DNA from: Solea solea
Lineage: Eukaryota; Chordata; Actinopteri; Pleuronectiformes; Soleidae
Assembly: GCF_958295425.1 (NCBI RefSeq)
Contig: NC_081150.1
Coordinates: forward strand, 10,973,001 to 11,037,000
Length of the DNA: 64,000 nucleotides
Reading direction: 5' to 3'
Shown: piece after piece, positions 56,101-64,000 of the stretch
Layout: each line of letters opens with the position of its first letter
Position numbering within the stretch: the first letter of the stretch is position 1
Program-made: the position numbers and the translations under genes
Notes under the pieces: model-generated
The model's input: the letters and a program-made list of their open reading frames with translations, nothing else
Databases searched by the model: none
What the model was told of the DNA's origin: nothing

Positions 56101-58660
56101 CGTCTGATCCTGCGACTGCTGACTCCCTGCAAAAAGAAACAGTCACACCATCACACACACACACACAGAGGCAGGGCACATTCAGAGACAACAGCTGTAT
56201 TAGTCTGTGAATACACTGACATGATTGCAAATGACAGATGGGTTTAAGAACTGGGACAAGTACTGCTGGGTGAAGCCACCTAACTTCAACTTGATGGAAA
56301 AACGAGAATGAATGATTTAAAACTTCACGAGAAATGCTAGAACCTGGCCACAAAGAAAAAAGAATCCCAGGAAATCTCCATGGTATCATTGCTGCAAAAA
56401 TGTGCATTCTCATTCAAACTCTCTCTGTATACACACACAGTACAGCAAACATTACACACACCAGACTCATCACGTGTCTGTTTCTGTGCCACCATTTAAC
56501 TTTAAGTGCAATTCTTCTACACATATGCTGACATCAGGTAAATTGAGAGAAAAATGAATGCGCCATAGCGAGTGTGTGATCTCGTGCAGAGCTGGTTTCA
56601 TTGATGGATTTTCAAGCTTGGGTGGATTTAACACCTGGCTTTTTATGTGACTACACTCCATTCAGATACATAAAAGATTAGTGTTAATGCTGTGTATGCG
56701 TGAAGACGGAAAAACACTCAAGTCCTCTGACATGCCTCATCAAGCATCAATTAAAACAATGATTTCTCAACATAGATAAACACTCTTAATACAAAAGGAT
56801 ACCATATGTTTGAAGGAAAAACAATGTTTGAAGTATCTGCACCGAAAAAACTAATCCCACAAAGGGTTTGATTTTAGTAATAATAGTTTTGGGTGTTACC
56901 GTGGCACAAATACCCCCAAATATACCACGCACTCTTCTTCAACATACAGCAGGCAGAAAAACTTCCACACATGGGATGCTAGGAGTGTACGCACCTTGAT
57001 CACTGCTCTCTGTTGGCGAATCTTCATGCCTGAGGAAGAATTTGACCTCTAGTTTGCGAGGACCCCATTTCTGCAGATGTTCGTACATCATGTGCTCGAA
57101 GGGGATCGCTCGCTCTGTGGGAATGTAAAAGTTAGGGGAAAGGGGAATAGATTGATTAATTAGACCCATTTAAGCACAGTAAGCAATGTCTTTGGCGTGG
57201 GTTGTCTCTGTATGGAGTATCAAATCTCAAAAGGTTTGTGAGTTGACGCAAGCATTTGAAGTTCAAACACACAGCATGTACATTTCTGCTGTTGGGGATC
57301 TCTCAATCAGAGACTTGGTTTTAGAGAAGCAAAGAAGCAAAAAGTACATGGTCCACTTCTTTAAATAGAAATACAGATTTCTATGGATTTAATGAGTTTT
57401 GGAAACATTTTGGCTGGTTTAAATACACTACTCAACAAAATATAACATTAATCTAATAATTTTTTTTAGATACTTTAATGCAGAAATGTCATAATATATC
57501 TTAAAACAAACCGACATTAGGTGGCTCTCAGTAGGCCCATACAAACACAAACACAGCAACACAGCAGCAAAGCTGGAGTGTGTGTGTACTCAGCTCTCTA
57601 TTATCTATTGATTGAAGTGTGATTGAAAATAGGAACAACATAAATCATTATCACATCATCACATTTATGTGGGCAAAGGTTTGATGTCATCTGCATTTGT
57701 GTCTGTGTTTCTGGATGATAGTTTCAGGGGGAAAAAAAATGTATTTTGGCATTTCGGGGGGAAAGTACGCTGTGGGCACAGAGCGGCTGAGAGACAAAGA
57801 GATGGAGACAAAGACAGAGAGGTTTTAGGAGGTTTCGGTGGCCGACAGCTGCATTGTCCAGCACCAGCGGAACGCGACTGCATAATGTGTGTTAGTAAAG
57901 CTCTGTGCTGGGATGTTGTTTTGCAGAGGAGTGGCATCTCAGCAGAAAACACTGATAACACTGGGCTTGTCAGCACGATGATGGTGATGGGCCCAAATTG
58001 TCTGGACCAAGTAGAATCTGTCGTGACAGTGCTGCAAACCGTACCCACAAATTTCTTCTTAAAGTCATTTCTGCATTTAGTCTGATGGCAGCTAAACGTA
58101 ATGGAGAAATTGATTTTCGTTAACGCTCTCCTTCTCATGAGAGTGGCAAAAGTTTGTCCTTATTTACGGCTTCTCTGTGATTTTTCTCCACTCCAGGTAG
58201 TCACGCATGGCCCTGCTTGGCTTCTGAACTTTCTTTAATAGAGTGCTTATTTTTACATTAATGAGGAAAGCTACAGGCTAGTGCTTTGTAAAATTACATT
58301 CTCGTGCATGCAAGTGAAGTGTCAGCAATAATGGAGTTTCAGATTACTTCACCTTCACGGATTACCCTGTTCTTTCTCTTAACATAGTACTGATTACTGT
58401 TTGCCGCAGGAAAAAAGAGCCCTCGTTGTTCTGAAGTGTTTGAGATTTTTTGTTTTTTTAGACTTTATAAACAGGCTCCACAACAAGCAGTACTGCCACA
58501 TCTTGTTCTTACCGTTGCCTCTCCAGACCTCAGCCAGATGGCAGCCGCTCTCGCCGGGCTCTTTGCAGAACTCAACAACATCGCGGCACGTCGTTTCAGG
58601 GGTGATGGGCACCTCAGTCGCAGCCTGTTCCCCGTCGCTGAGGTACACTGTCAATATCAT
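44149..58660 (-). CDS. ppp1r13b: ppp1r13b (ASPP1), coding exons 2 to last; first coding exon not in view
   Basis: Apoptosis-stimulating of p53 protein 1. In the known family its ankyrin-SH3 end binds the p53 core domain and steers p53 to pro-apoptotic promoters, and an RVxF motif binds protein phosphatase 1. The sequence shows 16 exons with GT-AG borders and matching phases, 3219 bases to the TAG, giving 1072 residues; human ASPP1 has 1090. Order: ubiquitin-like N-terminus (1-90), coiled coil (about 115-320), proline-rich centre (about 330-845) with [26 protein letters not shown]1 motif in exon 13, ankyrin repeats (about 880-990), SH3 (about 1000-1060), ending [24 protein letters not shown] and [18 protein letters not shown] fit ASPP1 better than ASPP2. 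The preceding exon, expected to encode MMP, lies beyond 64000 or was missed. Confidence 0.97.
44191..44696 (-). other. ppp1r13b last intron
   Basis: A 506-base AT-rich intron with no other recognisable feature. Confidence 0.85.
44697..44896 (-). CDS. ppp1r13b: ppp1r13b coding exon 16, SH3 domain
   Basis: A 200-base exon encoding [20 protein letters not shown] then [20 protein letters not shown] and [20 protein letters not shown]. It carries the SH3 landmarks: ALYDY-like TLWNY, EWWWA and GYVPRN. This face, with the ankyrin repeats, contacts p53 in ASPP2. Confidence 0.97.
45063..45229 (-). CDS. ppp1r13b: ppp1r13b coding exon 15, ankyrin repeats
   Basis: A 167-base exon encoding [20 protein letters not shown] then [20 protein letters not shown] and [15 protein letters not shown], nearly identical to human. 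It is the last ankyrin part before SH3. Confidence 0.97.
45304..45437 (-). CDS. ppp1r13b: ppp1r13b coding exon 14, ankyrin repeats
   Basis: A 134-base exon encoding [20 protein letters not shown] then [20 protein letters not shown] and DSDG. It shows the GxTPLH and VNAxD ankyrin signatures. The donor is GTACGT. Confidence 0.97.
45525..45662 (-). CDS. ppp1r13b: ppp1r13b coding exon 13, RVxF motif and start of ankyrin repeats
   Basis: A 138-base, phase 0-0 exon encoding [18 protein letters not shown] then [20 protein letters not shown] and [12 protein letters not shown] is the protein phosphatase 1 docking motif (RVRF in human ASPP1). The donor is GTATGT. Confidence 0.96.
45764..46545 (-). CDS. 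ppp1r13b: ppp1r13b coding exon 12, large central exon
   Basis: A 782-base exon, the longest in the window. It begins [19 protein letters not shown] and includes [60 protein letters not shown] and [12 protein letters not shown]. It ends in an acidic, proline-rich low-complexity stretch. NPPAYTGG is a second PPxY motif. Two glycine-rich GSGGGNG and NNNN tracts vary from human. Confidence 0.97.
46546..47166 (-). other. ppp1r13b intron between exons 11 and 12
   Basis: A 621-base intron. I see nothing coding or repetitive in it. Confidence 0.85.
47167..47614 (-). CDS. ppp1r13b: ppp1r13b coding exon 11, proline-rich region
   Basis: A 448-base exon beginning [20 protein letters not shown]. It includes [42 protein letters not shown] and [12 protein letters not shown], all matched in human ASPP1. 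QPPPYGS contains a PPxY motif of the type bound by WW domains such as those of YAP. The donor is GTAAGA. Confidence 0.96.
47754..47887 (-). CDS. ppp1r13b: ppp1r13b coding exon 10
   Basis: A 134-base exon encoding [20 protein letters not shown] then [20 protein letters not shown] and SAEK, aligned with human NDGNWPTLKQNSSSSVKP. It is poorly conserved, serine/proline-rich and probably disordered. The acceptor is GTGCTGCAG. Confidence 0.9.
47888..50455 (-). other. ppp1r13b intron between exons 9 and 10
   Basis: A 2.57 kb interval holding the candidate cassette exon at 49810-49938 and a short CA repeat at 49231-49246. The rest (47888-49800) is AT-rich and featureless to my reading. Confidence 0.8.
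49810..49938 (-). CDS. ppp1r13b: Candidate ppp1r13b cassette exon (43 codons, phase 1-1)
   Basis: Between exons 9 and 10 a 129-base segment has acceptor CTTCCTGGGGTAG and donor GTGAGTGC, and reads open in the phase set by exon 9: [20 protein letters not shown] then [20 protein letters not shown]. Exon 9 also joins straight to exon 10, giving the conserved KSAND junction of human ASPP1. Hence this would be an optional insertion of 43 residues. No human counterpart comes to mind. Confidence 0.55.
50456..50648 (-). CDS. ppp1r13b: ppp1r13b coding exon 9, proline-rich region
   Basis: A 193-base exon encoding [20 protein letters not shown] then [20 protein letters not shown] and ending HGRTKS plus one base. 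[13 protein letters not shown] is a hallmark conserved in ASPP1 and ASPP2. The acceptor follows a nine-base T run. Confidence 0.94.
50876..51040 (-). CDS. ppp1r13b: ppp1r13b coding exon 8, end of coiled coil
   Basis: A 165-base, phase 0-0 exon encoding [20 protein letters not shown] then [20 protein letters not shown] and [15 protein letters not shown]. The last dozen residues resemble ASPP2 (KKKAALQQKENLP) rather than human ASPP1, which as I recall goes from LYGKK to IQLNR. The donor is GTAAGA. Confidence 0.94.
51135..51334 (-). CDS. ppp1r13b: ppp1r13b coding exon 7, coiled coil
   Basis: A 200-base exon encoding [20 protein letters not shown] through [12 protein letters not shown], the second part of the coiled coil. 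The acceptor is CAACACAG and the donor GTACCA. Confidence 0.95.
51641..51815 (-). CDS. ppp1r13b: ppp1r13b coding exon 6, coiled coil
   Basis: A 175-base exon encoding [20 protein letters not shown] through [18 protein letters not shown]. The donor is taken as GTATGT after TTGT, because that restores the conserved NGNLSAEIE junction with the next exon. Confidence 0.95.
51816..53511 (-). other. ppp1r13b intron between exons 5 and 6
   Basis: A 1.7 kb intron. Positions 53218-53420 contain CTAGGGCTCTTAGCATCAAT and later GATTAATTGCAATTAA, resembling a decayed hAT-type MITE common in fish; this is a weak match from memory. Nothing else is seen. Confidence 0.7.
53512..53613 (-). CDS. ppp1r13b: ppp1r13b coding exon 5, start of coiled coil; TG-repeat acceptor
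   Basis: A 102-base, phase 0-0 exon encoding [20 protein letters not shown] then [14 protein letters not shown], almost identical to human. Its acceptor is formed by a (TG)11 repeat running straight into TAG, so there is no ordinary pyrimidine tract. Skipping would remove 34 residues and keep the frame. Confidence 0.95.
53616..53638. repeat. (CA)n microsatellite at the ppp1r13b exon 5 acceptor
   Basis: About 11.5 CA units, read as (TG)11 in the transcript, ending two bases before the splice acceptor AG. Confidence 0.95.
54597..54613. repeat. (ATGC)n repeat
   Basis: Four tandem ATGC units, self-complementary. Confidence 0.9.
55512..55539. repeat. (AAC)n microsatellite
   Basis: About nine AAC units following an A run. 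Confidence 0.95.
56056..56126 (-). CDS. ppp1r13b: ppp1r13b coding exon 4
   Basis: A 71-base exon encoding [20 protein letters not shown] then ENG, corresponding to the diverged linker in human (QTQEQRTQRN...GEKRTENG). Phase and ENG end support it. The donor is GTGAGC. Confidence 0.92.
56127..56994 (-). other. ppp1r13b intron between exons 3 and 4
   Basis: An 868-base intron with a short CA repeat near 56152-56166 and nothing else recognisable. Confidence 0.8.
56995..57114 (-). CDS. ppp1r13b: ppp1r13b coding exon 3
   Basis: A 120-base exon encoding [20 protein letters not shown] then [19 protein letters not shown], matching human ASPP1 [20 protein letters not shown]. It completes the ubiquitin-like N-terminal fold. 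Confidence 0.96.
57115..58512 (-). other. ppp1r13b intron between exons 2 and 3
   Basis: A 1.4 kb intron. The part at 57665-58140 has higher GC and is open on both strands for over 130 codons, but neither reading resembles a known protein and the plus-strand one lacks a good ATG. Confidence 0.75.
58513..58660 (-). CDS. ppp1r13b: ppp1r13b coding exon 2, ubiquitin-like N-terminus
   Basis: A 148-base exon beginning [20 protein letters not shown] and continuing [20 protein letters not shown] to WRGN. The acceptor GTCTTTCAG directly precedes ATG. In human the protein starts MMPMILTV, so this Met is probably residue 4 and the true start is in an upstream exon. The donor is GTAAGA. Confidence 0.95.
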
Positions 58661-61600
58661 CTGAAAGACGACGACAATAACAACAACAGGAAAGTTTAAA
58701 TTACACGCATGAAAGTCAGGAAAACATAATAAAGACTTACAGGAAGGTTTCTGAATAGTAATATAAAAGAAATGCCTAAAACATTTACATGATACAAACT
58801 GAACTTTTGCTCTCCTGGTTTGTCTGCAAATTTGGAATGCTAGTAGATTCATGCCTGTACCTGCCACATCTCTGCTCACTGTGACTACAGCCTGCTATAG
58901 TATTTAACATAAACAGTGAGGAAAGACATAGCAATGCAAGCCCTCACATGTTTTTGTCTAAACTTAAGCAAGCAGTAAAAGTTGAGACCATCTTTCTCAG
59001 GCCTCAAATAAGCTTTAAGACTTTCTCATCCTGTGGAGATATGAGTAAACGATCTCTCTTATCGACACCCCTCCTAAATGCGAGCTGCTAAATAGCAAAA
59101 TGTAAATGTCTGGAGGCAGTCATTTGAAAACATGAGTAATGAGGTGAACTTCATCATCAACTGAGGATCTTACAAATATTTAGTTGAGTATAGATACAGC
59201 TCTTCGGGTTTCAAGTCTACTACAACTAAACCAAACCACGATCTGCAGCTATCAAACTGTACAACACTACAAGTTCAAACACCTGTAGCCGAGTAGTACA
59301 GTGGTGGGACCAGGAAACATAGCAGTAGAATATATGACCTTTGGACTAGTCTTTATGGCAGTGCCTGCATAGTTTCAGCGAGTCTTCAGCGTAAATACAA
59401 AGGGCTGAGATGACTTGGGCATTATTTAACAAGCTGATGATATAAATATCTATTTAACATTTATATAACCTTTTCTTTTTAACCTAACCATAGCTGAGAT
59501 ATTTTGGTAGTGGTTTGGAAATCAAATTTGGTGTAGCTTTGTACATTTGGTACAACTGTCCTCAAATTGTATACATCGTAATTTGCAGGCTGAATTTTTT
59601 TGCTGAATCAGGAAAATCTAAGAAGTCCAGTCAATGCCATAAGTTATCAAACGTAAACAGATGAATCTATTTTTACAATGTGAAAACTTGTTGCTGGGCA
59701 AAACAAAAACCTCTGGTTATCTCTGGTTATTCAGAATCAATAAATCATGGTTGAGTAAAGCAAACACACAGAACAAAAGGAACAAAAGTGCTCTGAACAC
59801 AGCTCAGATTTGACTTGCTCTAATCAGTGGAGTTTTCTCATGTAATTTGGTTTGTAGAAGTTTGAGTATGAGCCAAGTTGACTGATATGAGCAGTGTCCA
59901 GATTTTCATTGTTATCTTTGGCACAAAGCACTCCAGGTGGTTGAGGTGTGTCTTCCTGTTTCATATAACAGGCTCACTACAGCATTGTGCCACTACATAA
60001 CAACAGGACTGCTAGAAGCTCATAGAATAAAGAGTGGGTAACAAATGATACACCAAACCTTTAATGGCTTTGTGAGATGAAAGGGGGATCTGGGGTTCAG
60101 CAAAAAATAAGAAGGTTCCTTCTAACCTGCTCAGCTATTCACATTTTTCTAGTAAATAAAATTACATAATGGCACACAGTGTTGACCTATAAGCTACAAC
60201 ATCAAACAAAATGAATGGAAAATGAATGAAATTTGCAACAAAGAAGAAACACCTGCAAAAGGGCAAAACTCCAATCACAAGGCACACTGTGTAGACTATT
60301 TGTTGAATGACTCAAGGGTTTCAAGGGCACTTGATTTTCACGTTCACTCCTCTGGGACATAATGACTTGGTCACAAACTACTTTGCTTAATGAAGTACAA
60401 TTATCAAAATGGAATAACCTGCATTATTTTACACATGCACACCTTGGAAGGCACTTCAATGCTACATAGTGACATACATTTGATTTGGTCATGAGGTACA
60501 TTCATAGTTCTATAATAACTGCCAGTGTGTGCCACTGTCATGAATAATAGGCCTTCACATTAGTCACTGAGGAACCTATGGATGATGACCACTGGACTTT
60601 CTCCCAGACAAAATGACTCATCGATGGTAACGATGCAACTGTGTGATTCACTGGCATATTCTGCAGCAGCATAACTGAAACGATGCGATCATTTGTGCAA
60701 ACTCCACGCATCTGATTATGACACCAAAAGCTGACATTCTGGCCAGTTCTGAAACTGACAATGTTAAATGGTGCTAGAGATGAGGTCAGAGGCAAATGCC
60801 ATATATTTAGGCAGTGCAATAGCTTTGCTCCGTCCATACACAACACATCATCCATGAGCTCATGTTGTTTCTGCTCTTGTCCAGTAAGCCTAGTCATATT
60901 GGGATACATGCATTGACAAAAAGAACAATGCTGATTATCAGTTATGACCATAATTACTTTCTTAATCCCCAAGCAACACTGAAGCTCAGGCAGCTGCATA
61001 ACAAGATATACAATATGCCAATGCAGTCAACATCACTTTGCACACAGATAGGATAATAATTGTTCTGCTTTTATTTAATTTATGTTTTATATTTATTAAG
61101 CACATTCAAAAAAAAAATAAAAAAATAATAGCCAGTCAGACTCCTACAAACTACAACACAGACCCATACATTAATCGTCTTTGAAAACACATTGTAAATT
61201 CAGCCCAAGTCTTCAATTTCAACTGCAAATCACCACAGAGAACCCATACACAACATTCCTGCTCAAGCAGAAAGTACTGGACCTTATACATTCAAAGTGT
61301 GACAGTGCAGAAAAAACAGAAACTCCACTAGTCCAGGTCACTGACTGCAGAAGAAATACGAACCGCCTTGACCAAGTTGCGTCTGCCCATACTCTTGGCT
61401 CTCTTGGTCGCCCTCCATTTCCTCCTGATGTCCTTTTTGAGTGGCTGATGGTGCTCCTTTGCCCAAATGGGGGTCTCCTTGGAGAGGCTAACAAGGCCAC
61501 GCAACACTAAAGTCACAAACCTCTTCATCATAGCACCACCACTTTTTTTGAAGACATGAGACTCAATAGTTATCCCATCCCGAGCAGACCTCTGGAGCTA

Positions 61601-64000
61601 ACAGCAGTGTGTGTGTGCGCCTTAGAAAAGGGCTGCGGAGGAGACTTGGGAGGAAAAAACACTTTCTGTATGTGAATTTCAGGGAGGGAGGGAGATAGAG
61701 AGGAAGAGCTAGAGGGTAATAAAGAGAGGGAGAGAGGAACGGAGGGAGTCACAGGGTAGTGTGTGGAGGGGTGGGCAACCACAAGTCCTTCTAGTGGCAC
61801 CGAGTTGTGCCAATGGCTGCAAGATCAACAACTGCTTGCCAATGACAGTAGTTTGGCCATGGCTGAGATTGACAGACAGACCAGGGCACCATCATGGAGA
61901 TTTAAGTAAAGTCTGTCCACTGTATGTTGTCCAAATATGAGTGGTTGAGGTTGTGCTTGAAGTATAACACTACGGTTGGCATCATCTGGAGAGGAGGGCA
62001 TTTATCATTTAACATCTGAGAGGGATGCTTGACTGGCCTGATCTATAGCAGGATGATTGAAACAGTAATTTCCTCTAACCAGCCCCATCACTCTTTCACT
62101 GACACCAATGAAATAGACAGATTTAAAGGATTAAGTGATTACCAGGAGCATTAAAACTAAAGTGTTTGAATGTCCTGCATGGAGAAACATTCTTTAAAAG
62201 AGTCCACTGAAAATGGACCTCCTAAATTAAAATAAATAAATTATTTTGCCTGGGGAAACTTTAACACAATAACCAGACACTGTGTAATCGTGTTAAGAAG
62301 TTAGCATACAAATAGCTTAATCATAGCAAATGTCCCATTCATAAGGACATGAGCAGGTTGTTGTTGACATCATTGGTTACAACAAAGATCATGCAGCCCA
62401 AATATGCTAAAACACTGCCCATCGGGCTAAAAACGCACTGAAGTGTATGGAGAAGAGATGAGGGTTGGGTTTTTTTTTCCCCTCCAAACACGAGGTTGAC
62501 ATTTTAAAAATGCTCCAGGACTAAAAGTATGAGTCATTGGTGCTGCTATTGACCCAACAATCATTCCTTGCCATTACAAACTAATTCTAATACAGGATTC
62601 ATGTCATTACATTTGCTTCTCTGTTCTTGAAAAGAACAAGACAAAACTTATCTGACTAACACACATGAGATGACAGCGTTATGAAAGCCTAATTAATAAT
62701 GGATAATTACGTGTAAAAAGGACATGTGGAAGGCAGGAAACAGGTGTGTGTTGTTAAATAAGTCATTCACTGGGGGAAAAGACACAAGTAATAGATTAAT
62801 GACATTTTACTTTTTAATAACACGTGTGTTAAAACCATTACTGTGGATGACCTGGGCAATGCCATTTTAAACTGATATACACCCCCCTGAAAACCTTTAC
62901 AATGCCACACAAAGATGGAAGGTTTACTTTTACTGTAAGTCATGCTCTGCCAGCTCTACTGGGTGAGATTAATGTCACTTGACAATCTACTCAGCTCAGA
63001 AGTTCCCCTTAACAACAGAGCATTAGTTGATGCAGCCAGTCACACAGACCTAGATCTGCCCCTCTCTCATTGGCTGCTGAAATCACGCAAGAAATATACG
63101 CCGGGGTTGCCTATATGCACGACTGGCTCTTTGACTCTGATAGCCTGTCGGTCCCACGGGGTACAAACACACACTGGGGCTAATAACGATCCTGTGAACT
63201 CCATGGCAGCAGCAAATATTGAGTACTCAAAAGATACAAATTGTGCTTATAAATGTAGGTACTTTAATGACAAGAAACCAAATGTGAATGTATTTTCCAC
63301 TGACACAATTTTTATAAACTCAACTGGCCTGTGACTGAATCATCTCTTTTTTTTGACGACACCTGACTGAAGCTACTGTAAACTTATCCTGCTTAAAAGT
63401 TCACGTTCCCCTCCCTGAAGGCCAAAGGTACTGCAATCATGTTTCCCCACAGCCTCTCACTGCATTCTCAGCTCTAAACATAACAAAAGACGCCCCAACA
63501 AAGCGCTGCTCGGGTAGAGTTGCCATTCAGGTGTTCTATTATCTGCTACACAGAGCGTCTTAAACAATGACACTAGGAAAACAACGGAGGGAAAGTAGTT
63601 CTTGACTGTACCCACTGCTTGAAATTTAGAGATCACTTTTTGTAATACCACACAAATTCATTGTTATTACAAGGTGAGTAGAAGGTATAATGTTAACCTG
63701 CCCCATTTTGAAATACAATATTGTCATTCTTCTAAATAAATGAGTATATTTGCTTGCTTGTTTAATCTCGTGAATTAAAACCATTATAATCCTTGCGCTA
63801 AAAGCATACAGATGACAGACGGAACAAAATCCCTCTTCATCAAGATATGAAAATAATTGTTCATATTTCCCCTCCCTCGTGTTTCAGTGGGTGTAAAAAG
63901 GCATGAGAAATGCAAGTCCTGCAGCCATGGACCCAGACAATCGCAATCATGCTGTTACACAGATAAAGTCATAGTAGATTCAGTTAAGCTTTCATGAACT
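58661..64000 (-). other. ppp1r13b intron 1 (partial)
   Basis: At least 5.3 kb upstream of coding exon 2. No ATGATGCCG followed by a donor was found on the minus strand, so coding exon 1 is probably beyond the window. It contains a polypurine tract (61679-61748), an unassigned 153-codon ORF (60538-60999), and a CCAAT-containing block near 63060-63180 (CAGCCAATGAGA on the minus strand). Confidence 0.7.
61679..61748. repeat. Polypurine (GGGA-rich) tract
   Basis: About 70 bases almost entirely purine on the plus strand, including AGGGAGGGAGGGAG. It could adopt triplex or quadruplex forms. Confidence 0.8.

Noticed and set aside
57665..58138. Long overlapping ORFs on both strands
   Set aside because: They lie wholly inside a ppp1r13b intron, mirror each other in a GC-richer block, and resemble no protein; the plus-strand one also lacks an initial ATG.
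61181..61531. Overlapping ORFs, one with a basic peptide (KKDIRRKWRATKRAKSMGRR)
   Set aside because: No family recognised and no matching splice phase with ppp1r13b. It may be a mobile-element remnant but this cannot be supported here.
61978..61985. ATGATGCC on the minus strand as ppp1r13b coding exon 1 (MMP)
   Set aside because: No splice donor follows the MMP codons (the reading continues AACCGTAG), so it is a chance match.
1..64000. CRISPR arrays, operons, bacterial or viral systems
   Set aside because: No spaced direct repeats or prokaryotic gene packing was seen; the window is ordinary intron-bearing vertebrate DNA.

Overview
The window is vertebrate nuclear DNA, almost certainly from a teleost fish. 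It is AT-rich and intron-rich with GT-AG splicing throughout. It carries CA and GATA microsatellites, a tRNA-derived SINE with a fish-type 3' tail, and retroposon tails ending in an ACTTTATT-type motif. A 200-base run of N (19562-19761) is an assembly gap. The protein evidence comes from reading exons against human relatives from memory; no database search was run.

Two protein-coding genes are present, both on the minus strand and head-to-tail. On the left (1-14892, with an inferred non-coding first exon near 40262-40380) lies daam1, the formin Dishevelled-associated activator of morphogenesis 1. Nineteen consecutive coding exons, from the start codon at 14788 to a donor at 29, give 797 residues in one unbroken frame: GTPase-binding/FH3 region, coiled coil, FH1, and the first part of FH2. 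The remaining C-terminus (about 280 residues in human: rest of FH2 and the DAD) lies beyond the left edge. On the right (44149-58660, entering from beyond 64000) lies ppp1r13b (ASPP1). Sixteen constitutive coding exons plus one candidate cassette exon are visible. They give 1072 residues from the second coding exon to the stop codon, close to human ASPP1 (1090). Only the tiny first coding exon, expected to encode MMP, is not seen.

Layout: 1-14.9 kb holds the daam1 coding exons. 14.9-40.3 kb is the long daam1 intron 1 with mobile-element debris, microsatellites and possible regulatory blocks. 40.1-40.5 kb is a CpG-rich promoter with NRF1, ACTACAnnnCCCA and CCAAT motifs. 40.5-42.1 kb is the intergenic spacer. 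42.1-44.15 kb is the probable ppp1r13b 3' UTR. 44.15-58.7 kb holds the ppp1r13b coding exons. 58.7-64 kb is ppp1r13b intron 1.

The two products are not known to work together directly. DAAM1 links Wnt/planar-polarity signalling to RhoA and actin assembly. ASPP1 binds p53-family proteins and protein phosphatase 1. The best points for a second look are splicing signals: a (TG)n repeat forming the acceptor of a frame-neutral ppp1r13b exon, a frame-neutral 129-base candidate cassette exon in ppp1r13b, and the 30-base microexon in the daam1 FH2 region. No bacterial, viral or CRISPR system is present.
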